Shown: positions 1 through 9,441, counted from the stretch's first letter. The stretch is 64,000 bases of DNA from Sphingomonas limnosediminicola (GCF_039537965.1 NZ_BAABBM010000001.1:2517501-2581500); one strand, 5' to 3'. Notes: generated from the letters alone by a model not told the origin. Program-made: numbers and translations.

Positions 1-1
1 G

Positions 2-784
2 ATTATCATGGCCGGCATCGTCGCGCGGCTTCCGCAGGGCGTCGGCCAGCTTCTCGAAGGCGGCCGCACGGGCTCCATCAGCCCAGTCATCGTCGTCGGT
101 ATCGTTGTCCTCGCGGCGGCGCTGATCCTCTTCATCTGCTTCATGGAGCGCGCACAGCGCCGGGTGCTCATCCAATATCCGAAGCGCCAGACCGCGCGCG
201 GCATGCAGCAGGAGCGTTCGCACCTGCCGATCAAGCTCAACACCGCCGGTGTCATTCCGCCGATCTTCGCGTCGTCGCTTCTGCTGATGCCGTTGACCAT
301 CCTGCAATGGGCCGGCTCGCGCGCAAGCTCGGAAGGCAGCACCAGCGACTGGCTGATCACCATCAGCACCTATCTGCAGCACGGCTCGCCACTCTACATG
401 GTCCTGTACGGACTCGGCATTGCCTTCTTCTGCTTCTTCTACACCGCGGTGCAGTTCAACAGCGAAGAGACGGCCGACAACCTGAAGCGCCATGGCGGCT
501 TCATCCCCGGCATCCGCCCGGGCAAGGCGACCGAGCAATACTTCGACTATCTGCTCAACCGCATCACGGTCGTTGGCGCAGCTTATCTGGTGGTGATCTG
601 CCTCATCCCTGAGATCCTCTCGGCGCAGGCGGGCCTCAACTTCCGTCTCGGCGGCACCAGCCTGCTCATCGTTGTCAACGTGACGATGGACACGGTCAGC
701 CAGATCCAGAGCCACTTGATTGCGCACCAATATGGCGATCTTATCAAGAAGGCGAAGCTGAAGACGACGCCGCGCAGGCGCTAG
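2..784 (+). CDS. secY: Protein translocase subunit SecY, C-terminal part (left edge cut)
   Basis: Channel subunit of the SecYEG translocon in the inner membrane. The frame is open at the left edge, so the N-terminal part of the protein lies outside the window; the first Met seen (position 8) is internal. Several hydrophobic helices are visible, including VIVVGIVVLAAALI and GLGIAFFCFFYTAVQF. They are followed by the conserved cytoplasmic loop FNSEETADNLKRHGGFIPG-IRPG, which contacts the ribosome and SecA in this family. The protein ends in a basic tail (KKAKLKTTPRRR). adk follows 34 bp downstream, the usual end of the spc ribosomal-protein operon. The family assignment is certain; only completeness is limited. 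Confidence 0.97.
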   Translation: MIMAGIVARLPQGVGQLLEGGRTGSISPVIVVGIVVLAAALILFICFMERAQRRVLIQYPKRQTARGMQQERSHLPIKLNTAGVIPPIFASSLLLMPLTILQWAGSRASSEGSTSDWLITISTYLQHGSPLYMVLYGLGIAFFCFFYTAVQFNSEETADNLKRHGGFIPGIRPGKATEQYFDYLLNRITVVGAAYLVVICLIPEILSAQAGLNFRLGGTSLLIVVNVTMDTVSQIQSHLIAHQYGDLIKKAKLKTTPRRR

Positions 785-818
785 CGGCTGCTCAATAAGG
801 GGGGAAAGAGCCGCCGTG

Positions 819-1472
819 ATGAATATCATCCTTCTTGGCCCGCCGGGCGCGGGCAAGGGTACGCAGGCCGCCAGGCTGGAGGTTCTGCGCGGCATGGTGC
901 AGCTGTCAACCGGCGACATGCTCCGCGAGGCCGTGGCCGCGGGAACGCCGGTCGGCCTCAAAGCCAAGGAAGTCATGGCGCGCGGTGAGTTGGTGAGCGA
1001 CGCGATCGTCAGCGCGCTTATTGGGGAGCGGCTCGACGCCTCCGCCGATAAAGGCGCGATTTTTGATGGGTTCCCGCGCACCAAGCATCAGGCTGAAGCG
1101 CTTGAGATGTTGCTCGACGAACGCGACCGGAAGCTCGACTATGTGATCGAACTGGTCGTGAACGAGGATGAGCTGGTGAAGCGCATCACCGGCCGTTTCA
1201 CCTGCGCCAAGTGCGGCACCGGTTATCACGACAATTTCCGTCCAACGAAAGTCACGGGCGTTTGCGACGCCTGCGGCTCGACCGAGTTCAATCGCCGTCC
1301 GGACGATAATGAGCAGACGGTGCGCACCCGCATGGCGGAATATCGCGCGAAGACAGAACCGATCCTGCCTTACTATCGTGAAAGGAGTCTTGTCCGTCAG
1401 GTCGACGGCATGGCGTCCATCGACGAAGTCGCCGCGCAGATTGACGCGATCCTCGACGGTAGGGCCGGCTAG
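819..1472 (+). CDS. adk: Adenylate kinase
   Basis: Cytoplasmic enzyme that interconverts ATP + AMP and 2 ADP. The P-loop GPPGAGKGT is at residues 7-15, the AMP-binding STGD follows, and the DGFPRT motif is present. The LID is the long, zinc-binding type: Cys at about 129, 132, 149 and 152 form two CxxC pairs (CAKC, CDAC). The length of 217 aa is typical. GTG at 816 and ATG at 819 are adjacent; ATG is preferred because it gives the family N-terminus MNIILLG and lies a normal distance from the purine run at 798-810. It follows secY as in most bacteria. Its stop codon overlaps that of the convergent folA gene in the tetranucleotide CTAG. Confidence 0.97.
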   Translation: MNIILLGPPGAGKGTQAARLEVLRGMVQLSTGDMLREAVAAGTPVGLKAKEVMARGELVSDAIVSALIGERLDASADKGAIFDGFPRTKHQAEALEMLLDERDRKLDYVIELVVNEDELVKRITGRFTCAKCGTGYHDNFRPTKVTGVCDACGSTEFNRRPDDNEQTVRTRMAEYRAKTEPILPYYRERSLVRQVDGMASIDEVAAQIDAILDGRAG

Positions 1473-1966
1473 GCGCGTTCCAGCGTGACGAAACGGTAGG
1501 CGGGGCGCCCGTCCTCGGCTTCATGCACTTCGCTCGCAACTTCTCGCCAGGATCCCGAATGACGCGGGTCTGGCCACGACGTGTCGCCTTCGACGTCCTC
1601 AAGCACTTCGGTCAGCTCGATTCTGCTTGCGAATGGAAGAAAGAGCGCAAAAATATCCGCGCCTCCGATGACCGACACTGGTTCATCGCCAGCGATCTCG
1701 AGCGCCTCCTGGACCGAATGCGCCTTCTCCGCACCGATCGCGAACCAGTCGAGCGCGCGGGTAAGGACGAGATGGCGCCTCCCCGGCAGCAGTCCCGGCA
1801 GGCTCTCGAAGGTCTTCCGCCCCATCACCATCACGCTGCCCATCGTCAGCGCCTTAAACCGCTTCAGGTCGGCGGGGAGATGCCATGGGAGCTTGCCGCT
1901 GCGCCCGATGACGCCGTTCTGCGCCCGTGCGACGACAATGGTGATGATCGGCGGTTTGTTCATCAT
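1469..1966 (-). CDS. folA: Dihydrofolate reductase
   Basis: NADPH-dependent reduction of dihydrofolate to tetrahydrofolate, supplying one-carbon units for thymidylate (thyA is at 39.5 kb), purines and fMet. Seen: N-terminal IITIVVARAQNGVIG, the substrate loop LPWHLPADLKRFK with its catalytic acid, MGRKTFESLP (cofactor site) and VIGGADIF, the classical DHFR landmarks in order. Two adjacent ATGs (1966 and 1963) both fit; about 165 aa is normal for the family. An in-frame extension to 2074 is open but would run into the divergent gene starting at 2020, so it is rejected. The gene is convergent with adk, sharing CTAG. Confidence 0.95.
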   Translation of the reverse strand: MMNKPPIITIVVARAQNGVIGRSGKLPWHLPADLKRFKALTMGSVMVMGRKTFESLPGLLPGRRHLVLTRALDWFAIGAEKAHSVQEALEIAGDEPVSVIGGADIFALFLPFASRIELTEVLEDVEGDTSWPDPRHSGSWREVASEVHEAEDGRPAYRFVTLERA

Positions 1967-2019
1967 CACGACGATGCCCTTGTCGCGCGCGCGTGCCAAG
2001 CGCGCTATTGCGCCATCCC

Positions 2020-3438
2020 ATGACGCAAGGCGAAGCGCGACTGATTGAACAGGCAAGCCGCAACCTCGGCCCAAAGGTCGTGATCACCGATCCAAAGGAG
2101 ATCGAACCGTGGGTTAGTGACTGGCGCGGTCGTGTGCATGGCGCGAGCCCCGCTATCCTCGCTCCGGGCTCCACGCGGGAAGTCGCCGAGATCGTCGTGC
2201 TTGCAGCCGAACATCGCGTCCCGCTCGTCCCGCAGGGGGGCAACACCGGGATGGCTGCCGGCGCGACACCGCCATCCGATGGGTCGGCGGTGCTTCTGTC
2301 GATGCGCCGCATGAACCGCATCCGCTCAGTCAGCATTGAGAACCGGCTCGCGATCGCGGAGGCGGGGGTCATCCTGGCCACGCTGCATGACGCCGCGCAC
2401 GACGTCGGCATGCGCTTTCCGCTGACGCTCGGCGCGCGCGGAAGCTGCACCATCGGCGGGCTCACCTCCACCAACGCTGGCGGGACGCAGGTATTGAAGT
2501 TTGGAACCATGCGCACGCTCGTCGCCGGCGTCGAAGCCGTGCTGCCCGATGGCTCGATCCACGACGGTCTATCCGGCCTGAAGAAAGACAATCGCGGCTA
2601 CAGCCTCGACCAGTTGCTGATTGGCGCGGAGGGCACGCTGGGCGTGGTCACGGCGGTCGCGCTGCGGCTCGTGTCCGCAATCGCCTCTCGCGCAGTCGCT
2701 TGGGCCGGCGTCGGCAGCCCCGCGAAGGCGCTGGATCTCCTGCGGTTCCTGGAGACGCGAACCAGCCACGTCGAAGGCTTCGAACTGGTGCCCCAAGACT
2801 CGCTAGACCTTGTTCTGAAGCACGTACCGGGCACGCGGCCGCCGCTCTCAGGAACCCATGCCTGGCACGTCCTGATTGAGGCGACTGTGTCCGATGCCGG
2901 CACCGACATTTCCGCCGAACTCGAGCGTTTGCTCGCCAGCGCCCTTGATGCGGGCAACATCCAGGATGCGACGATCGCCGCAAACGAGGCGCAGGCTGAG
3001 GCTTTCTGGAAGATCCGCGACAGCATTTCCGAAGCTGAGCGCGCGGAAGGGCAGACGCTAGCTCACGACATATCCGTCGCGGTCGCGCAAATGCCGCGCT
3101 TCATCACCGAGGCGTCGGCTGAGGTCGAAAGGGCTTTCCCCGGCGTCATCGCCAGCGGCTTCGGTCATCTTGGCGACGGCAACATCCATTTCCACGTCCG
3201 CGCAGGCAGCCACGCCGCGCCGGACTGGTATGAGGCTGAAGGCGCGGCGATCACGCGCTTCGTCGACGATTTGGTGACGGTGGCGGGCGGGTCGATCTCT
3301 GCCGAACATGGCATTGGCCAGCTGAAGCTCTCGGAGTTCGCGCGGCTCGCGTCGCCGGCCCGCATTCACGCCTTGCGCGCAATCAAGCACGCGCTCGACC
3401 CGCTCGGAATCATGAACCCGGGGAAGCTCGTCCCTTAA
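2020..3438 (+). CDS. FAD-linked oxidase, GlcD / D-2-hydroxyacid dehydrogenase family
   Basis: Flavoprotein expected to oxidise a D-2-hydroxy acid (D-lactate, glycolate or D-2-hydroxyglutarate). The N-terminal FAD domain shows [17 protein letters not shown] (pyrophosphate loop), [14 protein letters not shown] and [10 protein letters not shown]. The C-terminal cap has [15 protein letters not shown] and [10 protein letters not shown], which supply metal and substrate ligands in D-2HG/D-lactate dehydrogenases, and it ends NPGKLVP. 472 aa from the ATG at 2020; an upstream in-frame Met (1993) lies closer to the divergent folA start and is less likely. The substrate cannot be fixed from sequence. 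The stop interlocks with that of the convergent symporter, which may be a functional hint because that family imports C4-dicarboxylates, but this is inference. Confidence 0.9.
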   Translation: MTQGEARLIEQASRNLGPKVVITDPKEIEPWVSDWRGRVHGASPAILAPGSTREVAEIVVLAAEHRVPLVPQGGNTGMAAGATPPSDGSAVLLSMRRMNRIRSVSIENRLAIAEAGVILATLHDAAHDVGMRFPLTLGARGSCTIGGLTSTNAGGTQVLKFGTMRTLVAGVEAVLPDGSIHDGLSGLKKDNRGYSLDQLLIGAEGTLGVVTAVALRLVSAIASRAVAWAGVGSPAKALDLLRFLETRTSHVEGFELVPQDSLDLVLKHVPGTRPPLSGTHAWHVLIEATVSDAGTDISAELERLLASALDAGNIQDATIAANEAQAEAFWKIRDSISEAERAEGQTLAHDISVAVAQMPRFITEASAEVERAFPGVIASGFGHLGDGNIHFHVRAGSHAAPDWYEAEGAAITRFVDDLVTVAGGSISAEHGIGQLKLSEFARLASPARIHALRAIKHALDPLGIMNPGKLVP

Positions 3439-4742
3439 GGCTGGAGCTGCAGCCGATCGCTTTCGGCGTCAGTGGGCTCACCTTCGTTCGCGAGAACTCG
3501 ACGCACCTTCTCGAGATCGACTTCACCTTCCCAGCGGCCGACCACGATCGTGGCGACGGCATTGCCAATGAAGTTGGTCAGCGACCGGCACTCGCTCATG
3601 AAGCGGTCGACGCCGAGGATCAGCGCCATGCCCGCGACCGGGATCGCGGGGACGACAGACAAAGTAGCGGCAAGCACGATGAAGCCGGACCCCGTCACGC
3701 CCGCCGCGCCCTTCGAGCTCAGGATCGCCACCGCCATCAGCAGCATCTCCTGACCGAAAGTCAGGTGCGTATTGGTGGCTTGCGCGATAAACAGCGCCGC
3801 GAGCGACATGTAGATGTTCGTCCCATCGAGGTTGAACGAATAGCCGGCCGGGACGACCAGGCCGACAATCGGCTTTGGCACGCCTGCCGCCTCGAGCTTT
3901 TCCATCAGCAGCGGCATCGCGCTTTCGGAAGATGAGGTGCCGAGCACGATCAGCAGCTCGTCCTTGATGTAGCGGATCAGCGAGAAAATCGAGAAGCCGG
4001 CCGCCCGGGAAACCAGGCCGAGAACGATGAGGACGAAGCCCAGCGCCGTCGCGTAAAAAGTCAGCACCAGCTCCGCCAGATTGGCGAGCGTTCCAATACC
4101 GTATTGGCCGATCGTAAAGGCCATCGCGCCGAACGCGCCGACCGGCGCCGCGTACATCAGGATCCGGACGACGCGGAACACGACGGCGGTAATCGTCCGC
4201 AACGTTTCAAGCAGCCGGTCGCCGCGGTCGCCGAGCATCGCAAGCGCGATCCCGAACAGGATCGAAATCAGTAGCGCCTGCAGGATTTCGCCCGACGTCA
4301 GCGCGCTGAACATCGTGTCGGGGATCATGTTTAGCACGAAGCCGGTGACCGTCGTCTCCTTGGCTTCGGTGACGTAGGTTGCGACCTTGCTCGTATCGAG
4401 CGTCGCCGGGTCGACGTTGAGACCGGCGCCCGGCTGGAAGATGTTGCCGACGAGCAGCCCGACCGCGAGCGCCAACGTCGACACAGCGATGAAATAGCCA
4501 AGCGCCTTCGCGGCGATACGCCCGAATGCGCCAAGGTCACGCATTCCCGCGATGCCCGTCACGACGGTGAGGAAGATCACCGGCGTAATGATCATCTTCA
4601 CCAGCTTGATGAAGGCATCGCCAAGCGGCTTCAGCGACGCACCGAACTTCGGCCACAACCAACCGACCAGCACGCCGAGCGCGACGGCGATGAGTACCTG
4701 TATGTAAAGGTTCTTCCAGATCGGGCGGCGCGCATCGGTCAT
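3435..4742 (-). CDS. Dicarboxylate/amino acid:cation symporter (DAACS family, GltP/DctA type)
   Basis: Inner-membrane secondary transporter coupling uptake of dicarboxylates or glutamate/aspartate to H+ or Na+. About eight transmembrane helices plus the family's re-entrant loops are visible. Diagnostic motifs are the serine-rich hairpin [30 protein letters not shown] (cation/substrate site) and the C-terminal [17 protein letters not shown]. 435 aa is typical. The C-terminal hydrophilic tail is unremarkable. It is transcribed toward the FAD dehydrogenase, overlapping it by TTAA. Between its start and tRNA-Arg there are 52 bp. Substrate choice (C4-dicarboxylate versus glutamate) is not decidable here. 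Confidence 0.92.
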   Translation of the reverse strand: MTDARRPIWKNLYIQVLIAVALGVLVGWLWPKFGASLKPLGDAFIKLVKMIITPVIFLTVVTGIAGMRDLGAFGRIAAKALGYFIAVSTLALAVGLLVGNIFQPGAGLNVDPATLDTSKVATYVTEAKETTVTGFVLNMIPDTMFSALTSGEILQALLISILFGIALAMLGDRGDRLLETLRTITAVVFRVVRILMYAAPVGAFGAMAFTIGQYGIGTLANLAELVLTFYATALGFVLIVLGLVSRAAGFSIFSLIRYIKDELLIVLGTSSSESAMPLLMEKLEAAGVPKPIVGLVVPAGYSFNLDGTNIYMSLAALFIAQATNTHLTFGQEMLLMAVAILSSKGAAGVTGSGFIVLAATLSVVPAIPVAGMALILGVDRFMSECRSLTNFIGNAVATIVVGRWEGEVDLEKVRRVLANEGEPTDAESDRLQLQP

Positions 4743-4794
4743 GGCTGCATCTGTGGCGTGCCGTCACGGCTGAGTAAATCACCCTGCCGGCGGC

Positions 4795-4871
4795 TGGCGC
4801 GCCCGGTAGGATTCGAACCTACGACCTCAAGCTTAGAAGGCTCGTGCTCTATCCAACTGAGCTACGGGCGC
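4795..4871 (-). tRNA. tRNA-Arg (anticodon UCU)
   Basis: Cloverleaf on the minus strand: acceptor GCGCCCG paired with CGGGCGC, D-arm GCTC/GAGC, anticodon stem CGAGC/GCTTG with loop CTTCTAA (anticodon TCT), T-stem GTAGG/CCTAC with loop TTCGAAT, discriminator G and an encoded CCA. It decodes AGA, a rare codon in this GC-rich sequence. Confidence 0.96.
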
Positions 4872-4930
4872 GCACGCGGGCAGAACTAACGAGAATTGAC
4901 GGAACAAGGAACCGCGTTACGCCTCACCTG

Positions 4931-5671
4931 ATGAGCGGGAACGAACTGAGGCATGTCGAGGCGCGGGCGCTGCACGGCGCGCGCTTCCGCTACTTCGACT
5001 TCGTCATGGTTGCGTTTGTCGTCGTGCTCCTGCTGTCGAACGTGATCGGCGCGGAAAAGCGCTCCGTGATCAACGTTCCTGGCAGCGGCCTGTGGCCCTT
5101 CGGCGCGGGCATCCTGTTCTTCCCCATCTCCTACGTGATCGATGACGTGCTGACCGAGGTTTACGGCTTCGCGCGGGCGCGGCGGGCGCTGTGGGCAGGT
5201 TTCGCGGCATTGCTTTTCATGGCCGTGATGGAGTGGACCGTCGTGCATCTGCCGGTAGCCGAAGGATGGACAGGGCAGCCGGCTTACGAGCGGGTGTTCG
5301 GGTCGGGATGGCGGATTATCCTTGCCTCGATGACCGCATTCTTCGTCGGCGATTTCCTCAACTCGGTCGTGCTGGCGAAGATGAAGATCTGGACCGACGG
5401 CAAGTATCTGTGGACCCGGACCATTGGCAGCACGATCGTCGGGGAAGGCGCGGACAGCCTGATCTTCTACCCGCTTGCGTTCTACGGGATGCCCGACTGG
5501 CCGGTCGCCGCGCTTGGTGAGGTGATGTTTATTCAGTTCTTCTTCAAGGTCAGCTGGGAGGTCTTGCTGACGCCAATAACTTACGCGGTTGTCGGCTGGC
5601 TCAAACGGAAGGAAGGCGTCGACGTCTATGACGTCGGGACCGAATTCACGCCGTTTAGTGCGGACGTTTGA
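4931..5671 (+). CDS. Queuosine precursor transporter, YhhQ / VUT family
   Basis: Integral membrane protein of the Vut_1 (DUF165) family; E. coli YhhQ imports preQ0/preQ1 for tRNA queuosine synthesis. Seen: about six hydrophobic helices, FVMVAFVVVLLLSNVIGAEK near the N-terminus, FPISYVIDDVLTEVYGF (family signature), then DFLNSVVLAKMKIWTDGK and the conserved TIGSTIVGEGADSLIFYPLAF. The start at 4931 is chosen because longer versions run back into tRNA-Arg. 246 aa. The last 17 bp overlap the convergent small membrane protein. No preQ1 riboswitch-like structure is evident in the 59 bp upstream. Confidence 0.88.
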   Translation: MSGNELRHVEARALHGARFRYFDFVMVAFVVVLLLSNVIGAEKRSVINVPGSGLWPFGAGILFFPISYVIDDVLTEVYGFARARRALWAGFAALLFMAVMEWTVVHLPVAEGWTGQPAYERVFGSGWRIILASMTAFFVGDFLNSVVLAKMKIWTDGKYLWTRTIGSTIVGEGADSLIFYPLAFYGMPDWPVAALGEVMFIQFFFKVSWEVLLTPITYAVVGWLKRKEGVDVYDVGTEFTPFSADV

Positions 5672-5834
5672 ACAGCAGGAATGCCGACCAGACCGCCAGG
5701 CAGAGCGCTAGGGCCGACGTCAGGATGATCGTCGGATCGCTCAGCAAACCCGTGCCTTCGGCCATGATACGCGCGATGTGCGCGACAACGATCAGTGCGA
5801 AGGTGATCCCGGTGATCGCGACATAGGCGCGCAC
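5655..5834 (-). CDS. Small membrane protein downstream of purQ
   Basis: 59-residue protein from a GTG start placed only 2 bp after the purQ stop, so almost certainly cotranscribed and possibly translationally coupled. Two hydrophobic stretches are visible: residues about 4-22 (YVAITGITFALIVVAHIAR) and about 36-54 (IILTSALALCLAVWSAFLLF). They are separated by a short polar loop and followed by a basic KRPH end. This is a typical two-helix inner-membrane hairpin. I do not recognise a functional family. It is too short for most gene callers and overlaps the 3' end of the yhhQ-like gene by 17 bp. Confidence 0.7.
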   Translation of the reverse strand: MRAYVAITGITFALIVVAHIARIMAEGTGLLSDPTIILTSALALCLAVWSAFLLFKRPH

Positions 5835-5836
5835 GC

Positions 5837-6505
5837 CTAAGCCGCGACGGTCTCGAGCAGGCCTTCGAACAGTCGGCGCCCGTCGAGGCTGCCGTGTGCC
5901 GGTTCGACGACGCGCTCGGGGTGCGGCATCAGGCCAAGCACATTGCCGGCATCGTTGAGAATGCCCGCGATGCTGCGCGCGGAGCCATTGACTTCGTCGA
6001 GGTAGCGGAAGGCGACGCGGCCTTCGCCTTCGAGGCGGTCGAGCGTTTCGGCGTCGGCCTGGTAATTGCCGTCGTGGTGCGCGACCGGGAATACGACGGT
6101 CTCGCCGCTGTCATATTGCGAGGTGAACAGGCTTTGGCTGTTCTCGACGCTAAGCGGCACCTGGCGGCAGACGAAGCTAAGCGCCGCGTTGCGCATCAGC
6201 GCACCTGGCAGGAGTCCGGCTTCGGTCAGCACCTGGAAGCCGTTGCAGATGCCGATGACCGGCACGCCGCGCGCTGCGGCATCCTTGACCGCGCCCATGA
6301 TCGGTGAACGGGCGGCCATGGCGCCGGAACGCAGGTAATCGCCGTAGGAGAAGCCGCCGGGGATGCCGATGAAGTCGATGCCCTCGGGCAGCTCGCTGTC
6401 GCGGTGCCAAACCATGTCCGGCTTGCGGCCTGTGACCTGCTCAAGCGCCACTGCGAGGTCGCGGTCGCAATTGGAACCAGGGAAGACGACGACGGCGCTC
6501 TTCAC
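5837..6505 (-). CDS. purQ: Phosphoribosylformylglycinamidine synthase subunit PurQ
   Basis: Glutaminase subunit of the PurL-PurQ-PurS FGAM synthase, fourth step of purine synthesis. It is a class I glutamine amidotransferase: [11 protein letters not shown] at the N-terminus, nucleophile Cys in [11 protein letters not shown], and the His/Glu pair in [10 protein letters not shown]. 222 aa. The start is the GTG at 6505, which overlaps the purS stop (GTGA); longer in-frame versions would lie inside purS. The order purS-purQ is normal for organisms using the three-subunit enzyme; the large subunit purL is not in the window. Confidence 0.96.
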   Translation of the reverse strand: MKSAVVVFPGSNCDRDLAVALEQVTGRKPDMVWHRDSELPEGIDFIGIPGGFSYGDYLRSGAMAARSPIMGAVKDAAARGVPVIGICNGFQVLTEAGLLPGALMRNAALSFVCRQVPLSVENSQSLFTSQYDSGETVVFPVAHHDGNYQADAETLDRLEGEGRVAFRYLDEVNGSARSIAGILNDAGNVLGLMPHPERVVEPAHGSLDGRRLFEGLLETVAA

Positions 6506-6744
6506 GCGGCGCTCTCCAGCCTTTCGATACGGAAATTCTCGATCACCGTATTGGCGAGGAGCTTTCGGCACATGTCTTCGATGTCGGCTTCGCTGGTTGC
6601 GTCCGCCAGATCGAGCTCGATCATCTTGCCCGCACGGACGTCGTTGACGCCGGAAAAGCCAAGGGCTTCCAGCGCATGGTGGATCGCCTTGCCCTGCGGA
6701 TCGAGGACGCCGTTCTTGAGAGTGATGAAGACGCGCGCTTTCAT
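6502..6744 (-). CDS. purS: Phosphoribosylformylglycinamidine synthase subunit PurS
   Basis: Small 80-residue subunit that bridges PurQ and PurL for ammonia channelling. Seen: [20 protein letters not shown], the conserved [13 protein letters not shown] helix, and the C-terminal [11 protein letters not shown] strand. The start at 6744 matches the family N-terminus; an open extension to 6804 has no support. First visible gene of a purS-purQ-small membrane protein operon. About 140 bp separate it from the divergent small gene at 6885. Confidence 0.95.
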   Translation of the reverse strand: MKARVFITLKNGVLDPQGKAIHHALEALGFSGVNDVRAGKMIELDLADATSEADIEDMCRKLLANTVIENFRIERLESAA

Positions 6745-6884
6745 GTTTTGTCGCCAGCCTTTCGCTATGCCGGGCCCTATGGCCGCACCCGCAAAAACGG
6801 GCAAGTTTTACCGGCTGTTTACCTTGATCGGCGAAAATCGGGATAAGCCGGTCAGTAATTCACCGGCGGGGGAGGTAATTTCGC

Positions 6885-7037
6885 ATGGTCGCCATGATCG
6901 CCATTGTCATGTTCGTCGCCCTGGTGGGCTTCGGCGGCAAATATTTCGGTTGGAGCGACCCCGACGGCACAGTGACGCTCGCGCTCATCACCAGCTTCAT
7001 CCTCGGCATCATCGGCGGCTACAAAGCCAAGGACTAA
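6885..7037 (+). CDS. Small membrane protein, 50 residues
   Basis: ATG preceded by a strong Shine-Dalgarno (GGGGGAGGT, about 6867-6876). The 50-residue product has an N-terminal hydrophobic helix (MIAIVMFVALVGFGGKYF), a polar turn WSDPDG, a second helix (TLALITSFILGIIGG) and a basic end (YKAKD), i.e. a predicted two-helix membrane peptide. The stop TAA interlocks with the stop of the convergent acyl-CoA dehydrogenase (CTAA). No recognised family. The strong SD and hydrophobic pattern support it being real despite its size. Confidence 0.65.
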   Translation: MVAMIAIVMFVALVGFGGKYFGWSDPDGTVTLALITSFILGIIGGYKAKD

Positions 7038-8158
7038 TAGCCGCTGAGCTCGGCCACCCGCGCGCGGTGGAAATAGACGTCGCCGAAAAGTTCGCCGAGC
7101 ACAGCCTCCCGCTTCATGTAGAGCCCGATGTCATGCTCGTCGGTCATGCCGATGCCGCCATGCATCTGCACGCCTTCCTGCACGGCGAGCTTCGACACCG
7201 AAGCCGCCTTGGCCTTGGCGACGGCGACCAGCAGATCGGCTTTTTCACCGCCTGAATCGAGAAGCTCGGCAGCCTTGAGTGCGGCGGCCCGCGCAATTTC
7301 GATCTCGCCGTAGAGGTGCGCGGCGCGATGCTGTAGCGCCTGGAACTCGCCGATCAGCTTTCCGAACTGCTTGCGCTGCTTGAGATAATCGACGGTCATC
7401 GCCCACGCGCCCGCGGCGACGCCTACGAGCTCGGCAGAGACTCCGGCGCGGCCGGCGTTCAGAGCGCGGGCGAGGGGCGCCCAGCCGCCGTCGACCTCGC
7501 CGACCACCGCGTCTGCATCGAGCTCGACGTTGGAAAAGGTGATGTGCGCCGCTTTTGAGCTGTCGGCGAGCGTCGCGCTCTCAACCTCGGCGGCCGCTTT
7601 CGGAACCGCGAACAGGGTCAGGCCTTCGCGCTCGCCGGGCGAACCGGCCGTGCGCGCAATCGTCAGGATCACGTCCGCCGAATTGCCGTGGACGACGAGC
7701 TGCTTCTGCCCGTTGAGCACGAACCCGTTCCCACGCCGCTCGGCAGCGAGGGCCGTCTTCTCCGGCGCGTGGCGGCTGCTTTCATCGACGGCCAGCGCCA
7801 GCACCGTCTCCCCAGACAGAATGCCCGGGTACCAGCGCTCGGCGTGCGCTGTTCCCTCGATCGCGCGTGCGCCCGCGACCGCCGTGGTCAGGAAGGGCGA
7901 GGGCGTCAGGTTGCGGCCGATCTCTTCCAACACAAGCGCTGCTTCGACCGACCCGAGACCGAGCCCGCCCTGCGCTTCGGGGATGCAGATGCCGGTGAGA
8001 CCAAGCTCACCGAACTGCTTCCACAGTGCTGTGCCATAACCATCGGTGCAGCCGGTATCGCGCCAGTGGCGAAGCTGCTTCGCGATCGAACCTTCGTCGG
8101 CAAGAAAGCTTGCTGCCGTTTCCTGCAGCATCTTCTGGTCATCGTTGAGCAATGCCAC
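7034..8158 (-). CDS. Acyl-CoA dehydrogenase family protein (second of pair)
   Basis: FAD flavoprotein of the acyl-CoA dehydrogenase family, expected to oxidise an acyl-CoA to the enoyl-CoA in beta-oxidation or a related pathway. 374 aa from a GTG at 8158, one base after the stop of the upstream acyl-CoA dehydrogenase; a longer Met start lies inside that gene. Seen: N-terminal helical domain, middle beta domain (LALAVDESSRH, LNGQKQLVVHGNSADVIL), and C-terminal helices with YLKQRKQFGKLIGEFQALQHR and VQMHGGIGMTDEHDIGLYMKR. The middle domain looks divergent from classical short-chain enzymes. Such paired, dissimilar ACADs often form heteromers in actinobacterial and proteobacterial sterol/acyl catabolism; that role here is inference. 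Confidence 0.88.
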   Translation of the reverse strand: MALLNDDQKMLQETAASFLADEGSIAKQLRHWRDTGCTDGYGTALWKQFGELGLTGICIPEAQGGLGLGSVEAALVLEEIGRNLTPSPFLTTAVAGARAIEGTAHAERWYPGILSGETVLALAVDESSRHAPEKTALAAERRGNGFVLNGQKQLVVHGNSADVILTIARTAGSPGEREGLTLFAVPKAAAEVESATLADSSKAAHITFSNVELDADAVVGEVDGGWAPLARALNAGRAGVSAELVGVAAGAWAMTVDYLKQRKQFGKLIGEFQALQHRAAHLYGEIEIARAAALKAAELLDSGGEKADLLVAVAKAKAASVSKLAVQEGVQMHGGIGMTDEHDIGLYMKREAVLGELFGDVYFHRARVAELSGY

Positions 8159-8159
8159 G

Positions 8160-9311
8160 TCAGGCTCCCGGAAGGCCGAGGATGTGCTTGGCAACGATGT
8201 TGAGCTGGATCTCGCTCGTGCCGCCCTCGATTGAATTGGCCTTGGTGCGCAGCCAGTCGCGCGGGGTCTTGCCGCCCTTCGACCGGTCGCTGTCCCATTC
8301 GAGCGCGTCCGACCCGCCAGCCGCCATCATCAGCTCGTGCCGGCGCTTGTTCAGCTCGGTGCCCGCATATTTCATCATCGACGGGCTGGCGGGGTGCGCT
8401 TCGCTGGCCTTGAACATTTCGAAGAAGCGCTCGCTCATCGCGGCGAAGGCGAGGGCGTCGACGTCGAACGCCGCGATTTCGGCGCGCAGGAATGGATCGT
8501 CGGGCTTCAGCATCCGGCCGAGCGTTCCGCCGGTCCCGCCAAGGCCCATGCCGGCGATCATCTCGCGTTCGTGGCCAAGCAGATATTTCGCGACGTCCCA
8601 GCCGCGGTTCACCTCGCCGACGACTTGGTTCTTGGGCACCTTCACGTCGTCGAAGAAGGTCTCGCAGAACGGCGAATTCCCGCTGATTAGCAGAATCGGC
8701 TTGGTCGACACGCCGGGCGTCTGCATGTCGAACAGCAGGAAGCTGATGCCGCCCTGCTTGGACTCGGTCGAGGTGCGGACGAGACAGAAGATCCAGTCGG
8801 CCTTGTCGGCATAGCTGGTCCACACCTTCTGTCCGTTGACCAGCCAGTGGTCGCCTTTGTCCTCGGCCTTGGTCTGGAGGCCGGCGAGGTCGGACCCCGC
8901 ACCGGGCTCCGAATAACCCTGGCACCAACGGATTTCCCCGCGCGCGATTTCGGGCAGGAAGCGCTTCTTCTGCTCGTCATTGCCGAACTTGAGCAGCGCA
9001 GGGCCGAGCATCGAGATGCCGAAGCTATAGAGCGGATTGCGAGCGCCGATCCGCGCCATCTCTTCCTTGAGCACCTTGGCTTCCGCGGGCGAGAGTCCAG
9101 CGCCGCCATAGTCTTTGGGCCAGTGCGGAACAGTCCAGCCGCGCTCGACCATTCGTTCAAGCCACACGCGTTGTGCGTCGGAAGAGAAGGTCCAATTGCG
9201 GCCGCCCCAACACGCTTCGCTCTCGGAGCGCATTGGCTCGCGCATTTCGGGCGGGCAATTTGCCTCAAGCCATGCGCGCGTTTCCGACCGAAAGCTGTCG
9301 AGTTCAGCCAT
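8160..9311 (-). CDS. Acyl-CoA dehydrogenase family protein (first of pair)
   Basis: 383-residue acyl-CoA dehydrogenase. Seen: N-terminal AELDSFRSETRAWLEANCP, WTVPHWPKDYGGAGLS, the FAD-binding CQGYSEPGAGSDLAGLQTKAE and GQKVWTSYADKADWIFCLVRT, and C-terminal DWLRTKANSIEGGTSEIQLNIVAKHILGLPG, where the Glu of EGGTSEI is at the position often used as catalytic base in long-chain-type members. The start at 9311 has a purine-rich SD (GGGGCAGGA) and the family N-terminus; a longer open frame to 9575 is not supported. Cotranscribed with the second dehydrogenase (1-bp spacing) and facing away from the FadB-like gene at 10006, so this is a fatty acid degradation locus. Confidence 0.92.
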   Translation of the reverse strand: MAELDSFRSETRAWLEANCPPEMREPMRSESEACWGGRNWTFSSDAQRVWLERMVERGWTVPHWPKDYGGAGLSPAEAKVLKEEMARIGARNPLYSFGISMLGPALLKFGNDEQKKRFLPEIARGEIRWCQGYSEPGAGSDLAGLQTKAEDKGDHWLVNGQKVWTSYADKADWIFCLVRTSTESKQGGISFLLFDMQTPGVSTKPILLISGNSPFCETFFDDVKVPKNQVVGEVNRGWDVAKYLLGHEREMIAGMGLGGTGGTLGRMLKPDDPFLRAEIAAFDVDALAFAAMSERFFEMFKASEAHPASPSMMKYAGTELNKRRHELMMAAGGSDALEWDSDRSKGGKTPRDWLRTKANSIEGGTSEIQLNIVAKHILGLPGA

Positions 9312-9441
9312 TCCTGCCCCTATCATCGGCGAATGTTCCGAAAGTTCGCACTGACGAGCCGGTTTCGTCCGGCATATCCATCGATTGGATCCTTTGCGGC
9401 CATGCGTCGAGCCAAGCACGGCGGTTGCAAATAGGGAAGGC

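Noticed and set aside
4872..4930. preQ1 riboswitch before the YhhQ-like gene
   Set aside because: The 59-bp gap has no pseudoknot-like C-rich/A-rich arrangement.
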